From Flavobacterium sp. (GTDB lineage: Bacteria > Bacteroidota > Bacteroidia > Flavobacteriales > Flavobacteriaceae), in contig JASLHL010000011.1 of NCBI GenBank assembly GCA_030152225.1, forward strand, positions 1-13,194: a stretch of DNA of 13,194 nt. The letters are read 5' to 3'. The notes beneath the pieces were generated by a model, which saw only the letters and a program-made list of their open reading frames with translations, was not told the origin of the DNA and did no database searches. Shown one piece after another: positions 6,285-13,194 of this stretch. The position numbers and the translations under genes are program-made. How positions within the stretch are numbered: the stretch's first letter is position 1; every line of letters begins with the position of its first letter.

Positions 6285-9200
6285 ATGAATACTATTCGTC
6301 AAGCAAAGGGACAATTTATGCAAAAAATTTTACAAATTGTTTTTGTACTGGTAGGGGTTTATCAGCTACAAGCACAAGAAATTACGCTAAAAGGTACAGT
6401 TTCTGATGTTGGAGGAAATCTACCTGGGGTAAGTGTAATCGTAGAAGAAACAGGTAAAGGGGTAGCGACCGATTTTGATGGACATTATGCCATCAAAGTA
6501 GAGCCAAACCAAACCGTTGCCTTCTCTTTTATTGGTTACGTAACGAAAAGAGTAAAAGTGTCCAATCAAACGGAAATCAATATTTACTTAGAGGCGACGG
6601 CCGAAAACTTAGAAGAAGTTATTATTCAGGTGCCCTATGGTACAGCGAATAAAAAAACGTATACAGGATCAGTTGGATTAGTTAGCGCTAAAACCATTGG
6701 ACAGTCTCAAGTGAGCAACGTTTCAAGAGTTTTAGAAGGCTCGGTAGCAGGGGTTCAATCGTTTGCAGCAAGTGGACAACCCGGTTCGGAAGCGGAAATA
6801 CGCATCCGTGGGATTGGTTCAATTAATGCCGACAGTAAACCTTTATATGTAGTAGATGGAGTTCCTTATGAAGGAGGTCTATCTGCTATTGCTCCGGCAG
6901 ATATAGAATCTATTTCCGTATTAAAAGATGCAACAGCTGCTACATTATACGGATCTAGAGCAGCAAATGGGGTGATTATCATCACCACCAAAAAAGGGTT
7001 GAAAAATCAAGAGCCTCAAATTGAAATATCCGCAAAATACGGAACGTCAAGTCGAGCGCGTAGTGATTATAAAACCTTGGGAACCAATCAATACATGGAA
7101 TTGTATTGGGAAGCACTTCGCAACGGTCATATGGACCAAACAGGTGCAAGTTGGGATGCTGCAGGGCAGTATGCAACAGCCAATTTAGTTAATGAATTGG
7201 GAATTAATCCTTATGGATTGAATAATCCACAACCTGTTGGTACAGACGGAAAGTTACGCGCTGGTTTACAACCGTTGTGGAATGACAATTGGACGGATGC
7301 ATTATCCCAATCGGCTAATTATACGGATATTAATGTACGTGTATCAGGAGGTGGAGAAAAATCGAAATACTATGTGTCTGGAGGGTTCCTGAACAATCAA
7401 GGATATATCAAAGAATCGGGATTTAAGCGTTTTAATTTCCGTTCAAACCTTGTCGTGGATGCGAAAGATTGGTTGGAGCTAGGACTGAACGCTTCTGCTT
7501 CACATGCTATTCAAGATTATCCAAAACAGGACGATAGTGCCATTGGAAACGTAATCGGCTTTGGACGTAACATGCCATCGTTTTATCCAATTTATGAACG
7601 CGATCTAACAACAGGGGCATATCTAGTAGATCCAGTAACAGGAAATCGAATCTATGACTTTGGAACCTACAGAGCGAGTTCATATGCTCGCCATAACTTA
7701 GTAGCGACCTTGCCCTTAGACAAAGCAGAAAACAAATTTGATATTGCTACTGTACGCACCTATGCACAAGTGAAGTTTTTGGACAATTTGAAGTGGAAAA
7801 CATCGGTGAATATTGATTACAACAGTGAATATAAACACAATGTAACAAATCCAGAAATCGGACCATCGAGCTCAACTGGAGGAGGAGTAAGTATGCGAAA
7901 TACACGTACGGTAAGTATGACCTACAATAACGTGTTGAATTATGATCTGGATTTAGATGATAAAAATAGCTTGACCTTTATGGCCGGACAAGAGTATTAC
8001 CACTTTAAGTCAAACTATTTTGGAGGAGCAAGAGAGCAACTAGCAATGATGGGGTATGAACAGGCGGATGCGGCTTCTCGATTAGTTGATTTCTATGGAA
8101 AAGCGGATGAGTATAAAATGTTGAGTTTCTTCGGAAATGCGCAATATTCGTATGATAAGAAGTATTATCTATCAGCTTCTTATCGTGCAGATGGATCGTC
8201 TCGTTTTGCAAAGGCAAAACGTTGGGGTGGATTCTGGTCTGTAGGGGCTTCATGGAGAATTATAGATGAAGACTTTATGCAGAACTATCGCAATACGTGG
8301 TTGAATGAGCTCGTATTCCGTGCAAGTTATGGGGCACAAGGAAATGATAAAGTAGGATATTACGCGTATCAAGAGTTATACGATATCTACAACAATTTAG
8401 GAAACCCTGGTTTAGTTGCCTCTCGTTTAGAAACGCCTGAATTGAGCTGGGAATCAAATATGAACATGAATATCGGTTTTGACTTTGCAGTTTTAGACAA
8501 CCGTTTAAGTGGTACAGTGGAGTATTTTGAACGCTCTTCTAAAGATTTGTTATTCAGTAAATCAATTGCTCCTTCTTTAGGCTTTACCTCCATCTTAGAA
8601 AATGTGGGGAAAATTAAAAATTATGGAGTGGAGCTTTCATTAGAAGGATATCCTATTCGAACAACAGATTGGCAATGGAAGTTGGGCTTAAATATCACTA
8701 CCTATAAAAATAAAATTGTTTCTCTTCCTTCTGATGAAATGTTCTCTGGAACAAAGCGATGGGCAAAAGGAGGTTCGTTATATGACTTTTATTTACAAGA
8801 ATGGGCTGGACCAAACCCAGAAACGGGAAGACCTCAATGGTATGGTACAGATGTCAACGGAAATCGCTATATCACCGAAAATTATGGTGATTTAGATGAT
8901 CAGGATAAAGTGAAGGCTGGAAATTCTTTGCCTAAGTTTTCTGGAGGTTTCCTAACAGATTTGACGTATAAAAATTGGCAAGTAATTGCTAATTTCTCTT
9001 ACAATATTGGAGGTAAGATTTACAATGGAGATAAAACGAGTTTGATGAGTAACGAGCCAGGAGGAGGAACATGGAGTGTGGATATGTTAGATCGTTGGAC
9101 ACCCGAAAATCCAAATGCAAATGTAGGTCGATTAACTACTGCCGATGCAGGAAGATGGACGTACTCCTCTGATCGTTTCTTAGTTGATCGTTCGTTCCTG

Positions 9201-9413
9201 AAATTAAAAACACTTTCTCTTGCGTATAATTTTCCACAAGAGTGGCTAGACAAAGTGAATATCGGACAAGCTTCGTTATACTTACAAGCAGAAAATTTAT
9301 TCACTTGGACCAAACAACAAGGATTAGATCCAGAACAAAACTTCGATGGTACAACCTACTATCGTTATCCCGCAATGAAAACCATTTCAGTGGGGGTAAA
9401 CTTAAAATTATAA
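6285..9413 (+). CDS. SusC/RagA-type TonB-dependent outer-membrane transporter
   Basis: At 1042 residues this has the full length of a SusC-like protein. In order it has a signal peptide with a hydrophobic core and cleavage near L-Q-A|Q-E (about residue 30), and a carboxypeptidase-regulatory-like domain (about 33-107, with D-F-D-G-H-Y-A). Then follow a TonB-box-like region (about 109-118), the plug (about 123-240: R-I-R-G-I-G-S-I-N, P-L-Y-V-V-D-G-V-P, A-T-L-Y-G-S-R-A-A-N-G-V) and a 22-strand-type barrel ending in V-G-V-N-L-K-L. It forms the energised channel whose lid is the SusD lipoprotein encoded 4 nt downstream. The frame opens with TTG at 6282; ATG at 6285 is given. ATG at 6318 is a good alternative: it leaves a compact signal peptide and follows a purine-rich AAAGGGA 6 nt upstream. 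Substrate unknown; the pair lacks nearby glycan enzymes. Confidence 0.93.
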   Translation: MNTIRQAKGQFMQKILQIVFVLVGVYQLQAQEITLKGTVSDVGGNLPGVSVIVEETGKGVATDFDGHYAIKVEPNQTVAFSFIGYVTKRVKVSNQTEINIYLEATAENLEEVIIQVPYGTANKKTYTGSVGLVSAKTIGQSQVSNVSRVLEGSVAGVQSFAASGQPGSEAEIRIRGIGSINADSKPLYVVDGVPYEGGLSAIAPADIESISVLKDATAATLYGSRAANGVIIITTKKGLKNQEPQIEISAKYGTSSRARSDYKTLGTNQYMELYWEALRNGHMDQTGASWDAAGQYATANLVNELGINPYGLNNPQPVGTDGKLRAGLQPLWNDNWTDALSQSANYTDINVRVSGGGEKSKYYVSGGFLNNQGYIKESGFKRFNFRSNLVVDAKDWLELGLNASASHAIQDYPKQDDSAIGNVIGFGRNMPSFYPIYERDLTTGAYLVDPVTGNRIYDFGTYRASSYARHNLVATLPLDKAENKFDIATVRTYAQVKFLDNLKWKTSVNIDYNSEYKHNVTNPEIGPSSSTGGGVSMRNTRTVSMTYNNVLNYDLDLDDKNSLTFMAGQEYYHFKSNYFGGAREQLAMMGYEQADAASRLVDFYGKADEYKMLSFFGNAQYSYDKKYYLSASYRADGSSRFAKAKRWGGFWSVGASWRIIDEDFMQNYRNTWLNELVFRASYGAQGNDKVGYYAYQELYDIYNNLGNPGLVASRLETPELSWESNMNMNIGFDFAVLDNRLSGTVEYFERSSKDLLFSKSIAPSLGFTSILENVGKIKNYGVELSLEGYPIRTTDWQWKLGLNITTYKNKIVSLPSDEMFSGTKRWAKGGSLYDFYLQEWAGPNPETGRPQWYGTDVNGNRYITENYGDLDDQDKVKAGNSLPKFSGGFLTDLTYKNWQVIANFSYNIGGKIYNGDKTSLMSNEPGGGTWSVDMLDRWTPENPNANVGRLTTADAGRWTYSSDRFLVDRSFLKLKTLSLAYNFPQEWLDKVNIGQASLYLQAENLFTWTKQQGLDPEQNFDGTTYYRYPAMKTISVGVNLKL

Positions 9414-9417
9414 ACAG

Positions 9418-10935
9418 ATGAAAAGATATATTACCTATACTAAAGTTTTTGTTTTACTAGTTGCTTTAGGATTGACTTCTTGTGAATTAGATACTTCACC
9501 AACGGATGCAATCGAAAAAAAGGAAGTCTTTAAAACAGTGTCAGGGAGTGAAAAGGTATTAAACGGAAGTTGGGGACAACTGATGGAAACGTTCTATACG
9601 TATGCAAATCCTGGATTTGGTTCTTTTTTACGCACCAGTGATGCCATGGGGAATGATGTGGTATACCAAACCAATAAATATGGATTTGGTTCACATTACC
9701 AATTCAATGCCTTGTATGGAAAAGGGGGAACGAATACCCACAGCTGGAATTTGACCTATAAGACCATTAATAATATGAATAATATTTTGGCTTATATTGA
9801 TGATTCACAAGGGGATGGTGGAGATCGTAGACGAATTAAAGGACAAGCTTATGCGCTAAGAGGATTTATGTATCTGCACTTGGCCTCTTCCTATGCCTTT
9901 GCTATCGATAAGGATCCCAATGCTTTAACAGCGCCAATTTACCTACAACCAACGACAGCAAAGTCACAGCCAGGTAAACGAGCAACTGTAACAGAGCTTT
10001 ATAATCAAGCCCTGAAAGATTTGGAAGAAGCCTTAGTGCTAATTCCTGAGGGATATGCACGTGATCAGAAATTCCAAATTGATCATAATGTAGTCTTGGG
10101 CTTATTATCTAGAGGGAATTTATATGCGAGAAATTGGGATAAAGCAAAAGAGTATTCCGATCGTCTCTTAGCTAAAAATGATTATTTAATGAATGAAGTA
10201 GAGTATAAAGCAGGATTTAATGATGCCAATAATCGCGAATGGATTTGGGGACATCTGCAAACACCTGATCAAAGCTCTGCCTCGTATCAGTTCCACTATT
10301 TAGATGTGACGTCTAAAGATAGTTACTACTATAGTTTTAATGCAGATCCTTATTTTAAAGATCTTTTTGACGAGGGAGATTATAGAAAATCGATGATTAA
10401 TTGGGCGCCAGATCCAAGTGCTGATATCGAGAAAACAGGTGTGGTTTGGATGCGTTATGCTAAGTTCAAATTCAAAGCAGGACAGATTGCTGATATTGTG
10501 TTGATGCGTACTTCAGAAATTTACCTAATTAATGCAGAAGCAAAAGCGCGACTACAGGATGGAGATGCTATCAATAAATTAAACGAAGTAAAACGCGCTC
10601 GAAATGCGGTCTTAGCTAGTAATTTATCAGGAAATGAATTGCTGGAAGCAATCTGGTTGGAAAGAAGAAAAGAGTTGTTTGGCGAAGGATTTAGCTTAGT
10701 GGATATCGTTAGAAATCAAAAAGCCGTGGTTCGCAAAAAATACGAACACGATAAAATAGAATATTCCTATGTGGTAAAAGATGAAGAAGGAAAGGAAATA
10801 ACGAAAACGAAACTAATGACAGCAAATGGTCATTATGCGTTGAACTTTCCAGATAAAAGTCCTTTTGTATCGAATAGTCCATACTATTTGTATCAAATAC
10901 CAAATGTGGAAGTAAGAGAGAATCCAAATCTGTAA
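9418..10935 (+). CDS. SusD/RagB-family surface lipoprotein
   Basis: The 505-residue partner of the preceding transporter has the lipobox L19-T-S-C22 after a basic, hydrophobic signal, followed by acidic residues (E-L-D), consistent with export to the cell surface. The SusD core is recognisable: the helical TPR-like N-terminal half contains K-G-Q-A-Y-A-L-R-G-F-M-Y-L-H-L-A. The C-terminal half carries V-L-M-R-T-S-E-I-Y-L-I-N-A-E-A and W-L-E-R-R-K-E-L-F-G-E-G, both classic SusD/RagB segments. The protein captures substrate at the surface and closes over the SusC barrel. Ligands of the family include oligosaccharides (SusD) and peptides (RagB); nothing here identifies the ligand. It follows susC by 4 nt and is the last gene of the operon. 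Confidence 0.93.
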   Translation: MKRYITYTKVFVLLVALGLTSCELDTSPTDAIEKKEVFKTVSGSEKVLNGSWGQLMETFYTYANPGFGSFLRTSDAMGNDVVYQTNKYGFGSHYQFNALYGKGGTNTHSWNLTYKTINNMNNILAYIDDSQGDGGDRRRIKGQAYALRGFMYLHLASSYAFAIDKDPNALTAPIYLQPTTAKSQPGKRATVTELYNQALKDLEEALVLIPEGYARDQKFQIDHNVVLGLLSRGNLYARNWDKAKEYSDRLLAKNDYLMNEVEYKAGFNDANNREWIWGHLQTPDQSSASYQFHYLDVTSKDSYYYSFNADPYFKDLFDEGDYRKSMINWAPDPSADIEKTGVVWMRYAKFKFKAGQIADIVLMRTSEIYLINAEAKARLQDGDAINKLNEVKRARNAVLASNLSGNELLEAIWLERRKELFGEGFSLVDIVRNQKAVVRKKYEHDKIEYSYVVKDEEGKEITKTKLMTANGHYALNFPDKSPFVSNSPYYLYQIPNVEVRENPNL

Positions 10936-10983
10936 GAGTGAGTGGTTCATTAGTTGTTTATTTTATTCAATCAGTAATGGTGG

Positions 10984-11010
10984 AAAAGGCTGTCTCATCG
11001 ACAGCCTTTT
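10984..11010 (+). terminator. Intrinsic terminator after the susCD operon
   Basis: The arms at 10984-10994 and 11000-11010 give a perfect 11-bp stem (AAAAGGCTGTC and its complement) with a 5-nt loop, ending in a short T run. It separates susD from the regulator gene, which has its own -7 box 25 nt further on. Confidence 0.85.
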
Positions 11011-11035
11011 CTGTTTATTCCTGAGATTATTTCCT

Positions 11036-11043
11036 TAATTTTG
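11036..11043 (+). promoter_or_regulatory. Putative -7 element (TAATTTTG) for the LuxR-type regulator
   Basis: TAATTTTG matches TAnnTTTG, 17 nt before the ATG at 11061. No clear -33 element is found. Its place after the terminator indicates that the regulator is transcribed separately from susCD. Confidence 0.5.
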
Positions 11044-11060
11044 TACGATAAAGGTAAGTT

Positions 11061-11720
11061 ATGATGCACATTGCTATTTTAGAAGAAAAAGAATTGGTTC
11101 GTTTAGGCATCAAAACGATAGCAGAACAGGTGTGCCCTGAGGAAATTGTATGGTATGATCTGCAAACAGTACAAGATATCCGTCTCTTTTTAAAGAAAAA
11201 CAGTACAGGCTATGTCTTTTTTAATCCAACGACCTACCACCTTTTGCAACAGGTTGATGTTATTTATGAATTGAAAATCGACTATGAACGAAGTACCTGG
11301 GTCATGTGGTTAGAAGAATTACCCGAAGTGTGGTTGAAAAAAATACTGCAAGTTAAATCGATGAATGGATTTAATATGGTCCAACAAAGAAATACCATTC
11401 AGGAGTTAAAAAACGCTTTGGCTCTCATTTGTAAAAAAGACCATTATATAGCGCCTTGTGTACAAGAAGTTCTCGCTTCATATAAGACAACTGTATTTAA
11501 GGTAGATCAAATTTTGACGAATGCAGAACGAGAAATTTTAAAGGAGATTGCCACAGGAAAAATGACAAAGGAAATTGCAGCTGATCGCAATATTAGTATA
11601 CATACAGTGATTACACACCGAAAGAATATCTTTAAAAAACTAGAGGTTAACAGTGTACATGATGCTACGCGTTATGCTATACGAGCGGGTATTATTACAG
11701 TAAACGATTACTATATTTAG
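11061..11720 (+). CDS. LuxR/NarL-type transcriptional regulator with degenerate receiver domain
   Basis: The 219-residue protein has a C-terminal GerE/LuxR helix-turn-helix (about 150-212): L-T-N-A-E-R-E-I-L-K-E-I-A-T-G, K-E-I-A, then the recognition helix I-S-I-H-T-V-I-T-H-R-K-N-I-F-K-K-L. The N-terminal 125 residues resemble a response-regulator receiver (H-I-A-I-L-E-E-K-E-L-V-R-L-G-I). However, the usual D-D pair is E8-E9, the phospho-acceptor aspartate position falls on N55 in F-F-N-P-T-T, and the conserved lysine near residue 109 is absent. It is probably a phosphorylation-independent pseudo-receiver, and no kinase gene is nearby. Adjacent ATG codons at 11061 and 11064 are both possible starts. 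Its location suggests control of susCD, perhaps through the inverted repeats at 5969-6004; that is inference. Confidence 0.85.
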   Translation: MMHIAILEEKELVRLGIKTIAEQVCPEEIVWYDLQTVQDIRLFLKKNSTGYVFFNPTTYHLLQQVDVIYELKIDYERSTWVMWLEELPEVWLKKILQVKSMNGFNMVQQRNTIQELKNALALICKKDHYIAPCVQEVLASYKTTVFKVDQILTNAEREILKEIATGKMTKEIAADRNISIHTVITHRKNIFKKLEVNSVHDATRYAIRAGIITVNDYYI

Positions 11721-11756
11721 AAACAAAAAAAACTGCCTGGGCAGTTTTTTTTGTTT
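11721..11756. terminator. Bidirectional terminator between the regulator and engB
   Basis: The arms at 11721-11737 and 11740-11756 are perfectly complementary over 17 positions: AAAC, eight A, CTGCC and the reverse. The central CTGG is likely the loop. Each strand ends in eight T, so it can stop transcription from both sides. It begins directly after the regulator stop codon and its last base is the first base of the engB stop triplet. Confidence 0.9.
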
Positions 11757-12376
11757 TATATCGGTAATGGATTTTTGAAGATGTCTTGATTGATTTCATC
11801 AATATAAGCCAATACTTCATCTCGACCTGTTTTGTCTTCTGAAGACGTGACGAAATAAGGGGGCATTTCTTCCCAAAGTCCATTTAATAATTGCTTCTCG
11901 TAAGCAGCAACTAATTGGTGTATTTTGGTTTTACCTACCTTATCCGCTTTGGTGAAGATAATAGCAAAGGGAATCCCCGTTTCACCTAAATACTCCATGA
12001 ACTCCAAATCAATTTTTTGAGCTTCATGTCGAATGTCAATTAAAACAAAAGCAGAAACTAATTGTTGGCGTTTTTCAAAGTATTCCGTAATGAATTTTTG
12101 GAAAACACTTTTCGTCTTTTTCGATACTTTAGCGTACCCATATCCAGGTAAATCGACTAAAAACCAATTCGAATTGATTTTAAAGTGATTAATCAATTGC
12201 GTTTTTCCTGGTCTAGAGGATGTTTTGGCTAAGTTTTTTGAATTGGTAAGCATGTTGATTAGGGAAGATTTTCCAACGTTGGATCTCCCGATAAAAGCAT
12301 ACTCTGGTAAAGGCTCATTCGGGCACTTACTTACTTCAGAGTTACTCATTACAAATGCTGCAGTATTTATTTTCAT
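11756..12376 (-). CDS. engB: Ribosome biogenesis GTP-binding protein EngB (YihA/YsxC)
   Basis: A 206-residue TrmE-Era-EngA-EngB-Septin family GTPase of normal length. G1 is G30-R-S-N-V-G-K-S37 (P-loop), G2 is R55-P-G-K-T59, G3 is D75-L-P-G78 followed by Y-G-Y-A, G4 is T142-K-A-D145 and G5 is T177-S-S-E180. EngB binds GTP and acts in late assembly of the large ribosomal subunit, and is often essential. The chosen ATG leaves the usual N-terminal strand A-F-V before the first conserved region. It lies 4 nt after the stop of the alpha/beta hydrolase gene on the same strand, so the two probably share the promoter near 13176. Confidence 0.96.
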   Translation of the reverse strand: MKINTAAFVMSNSEVSKCPNEPLPEYAFIGRSNVGKSSLINMLTNSKNLAKTSSRPGKTQLINHFKINSNWFLVDLPGYGYAKVSKKTKSVFQKFITEYFEKRQQLVSAFVLIDIRHEAQKIDLEFMEYLGETGIPFAIIFTKADKVGKTKIHQLVAAYEKQLLNGLWEEMPPYFVTSSEDKTGRDEVLAYIDEINQDIFKNPLPI

Positions 12377-12380
12377 TGTT

Positions 12381-13145
12381 TTATATGTTGCGTTCGTTGA
12401 ACCATTTATTTAATAGTTCATTGAATTCGTCTGGGTGTTCCATCATGGCTGCATGCCCACATTTATCGATCCAATATAGATCAGAGTCAGGTAGTAATTC
12501 GTGAAATTCAACCGCAACTTCAGGTGGAGTTACTTTGTCATTTCTTCCCCAAATTAAACAAGTAGGAACATTTATTTTTGGTAAGTCTTTGGACATATTA
12601 TGTCGAATTGCACTTTTTGCAATAGTCAAAGTCTTAATCAGCTTCATGCGATCATTTACTGTGGCAAAAACGTCGTCCACAATTTCTTTGGTTGCTACAG
12701 CAGGATCATAAAATACGTCTTCTGCTTTTTTTCGAATGTATTCGTAGTCTCCGCGCTTTGGATAACTATCACCCATAGCACTCTCGTATAGTCCTGAACT
12801 GCCAGTCAGCACCATAGCTTGTAGATGTTTCGGATACATTTTAGCAAAGTACAAAGCGATATGTCCGCCTAGTGAATTACCTAAAATAATAGCATCTGTA
12901 TAACCAATACGTTCAATAAAGTCTTTGACAAACTTGGCAAAGGCTTTTACATTTGTTTTTAAAATGCTGTTGGTATATAAAGGCAATTCAGGAATAACAA
13001 CTTTGTAACCTTTTTGCGGAAAGTAATTGGCAACTCCATCGAAATTACTAAGACCTCCCATTAATCCATGTAAGATGATAATTGGTGTTCCTTCACCAAC
13101 TTCCACATATCGGAATTTACCGTCTTCTTTTAAAGTTCGCTCCAT
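12381..13145 (-). CDS. Alpha/beta-fold hydrolase
   Basis: The 254-residue protein has the complete alpha/beta-hydrolase catalytic set: oxyanion-hole H26-G-L-M-G, nucleophile elbow G89-N-S91-L-G-G94, acid D203 in W-G-R-N-D-K-V and histidine H231 in C-G-H-A-A-M-M-E-H-P. The cap region is roughly 118-190. It resembles small esterases and meta-cleavage-product hydrolases such as BphD/MhpC in layout, but the substrate cannot be deduced. No signal peptide is visible, so it should be cytoplasmic. It precedes engB by 4 nt on the same strand. I recall this pair lying beside the mraZ-rsmH division cluster in flavobacteria; if so, that cluster lies beyond the right edge, but the window does not show it. 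Confidence 0.9.
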   Translation of the reverse strand: MERTLKEDGKFRYVEVGEGTPIIILHGLMGGLSNFDGVANYFPQKGYKVVIPELPLYTNSILKTNVKAFAKFVKDFIERIGYTDAIILGNSLGGHIALYFAKMYPKHLQAMVLTGSSGLYESAMGDSYPKRGDYEYIRKKAEDVFYDPAVATKEIVDDVFATVNDRMKLIKTLTIAKSAIRHNMSKDLPKINVPTCLIWGRNDKVTPPEVAVEFHELLPDSDLYWIDKCGHAAMMEHPDEFNELLNKWFNERNI

Positions 13146-13175
13146 TAGCTCTTACTTGCGATTTTTAAATTCTTA

Positions 13176-13183
13176 CAAATATA
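13176..13183 (-). promoter_or_regulatory. Putative -7 element (TATATTTG) for the hydrolase-engB operon
   Basis: The minus strand reads TATATTTG, matching TAnnTTTG, 30 nt before the hydrolase ATG at 13145. Any -33 element would fall outside the window. Confidence 0.5.
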
Positions 13184-13194
13184 CATTTTTAATA

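Noticed and set aside
12225..12413. Plus-strand frame of 62 codons across the hydrolase-engB junction
   Set aside because: It is antisense to the engB P-loop region and the short intergenic gap; the hydrophobic tail is a by-product of reverse-complemented coding sequence.

Overview
The window looks like chromosome of a member of the Flavobacteriaceae. It is AT-rich. Six of the seven promoter-like sites carry the Bacteroidota -7 element TAnnTTTG close to a start codon, and the seventh lies before a long leader. It also has a SusC/SusD pair, a DUF4296 lipoprotein, a DUF4271 membrane protein and a flavobacterial style of gene order. Myroides or a close relative is my guess from general resemblance; the sequence alone does not prove the genus. 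No phage, IS element, CRISPR array, tRNA or rRNA is visible.

Left part (1-5960), housekeeping. A DUF4271 membrane protein (minus) is divergent from an operon (plus) of a polyprenol-phosphate mannosyltransferase-like GT2 enzyme, dihydroorotase (pyrC) and a small DUF4296 lipoprotein. The first two overlap at TAATG and the third follows 12 nt later. An extended-SDR NAD-dependent epimerase (minus) converges on this operon and is divergent from tyrosyl-tRNA synthetase (tyrS, plus). tyrS ends in a perfect 16-bp intrinsic terminator.

Middle part (5960-11756), an outer-membrane uptake module. It has a promoter with two inverted repeats, a leader of about 260 nt, susC, susD 4 nt later, a terminator, and a separately promoted LuxR-type regulator whose receiver domain lacks the usual phosphorylation residues. 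The leader is the most interesting stretch. It carries an unlisted short ORF (6097-6207, 36 codons) whose last nine residues are M-K-C-C-M-G-L-C-C plus I. Six of those residues hold sulfur, and the codons sit inside a stem-loop that includes the uORF stop. This looks like a translation-dependent attenuator responding to cysteine/methionine supply or to a thiol-binding ligand, controlling a SusCD importer. No glycan-degrading gene lies beside the pair, so its substrate need not be a glycan.

Right part (11756-13194), housekeeping on the minus strand. An alpha/beta hydrolase is followed 4 nt later by the ribosome-assembly GTPase engB. engB converges on the regulator at a bidirectional terminator whose arms reach both stop codons.
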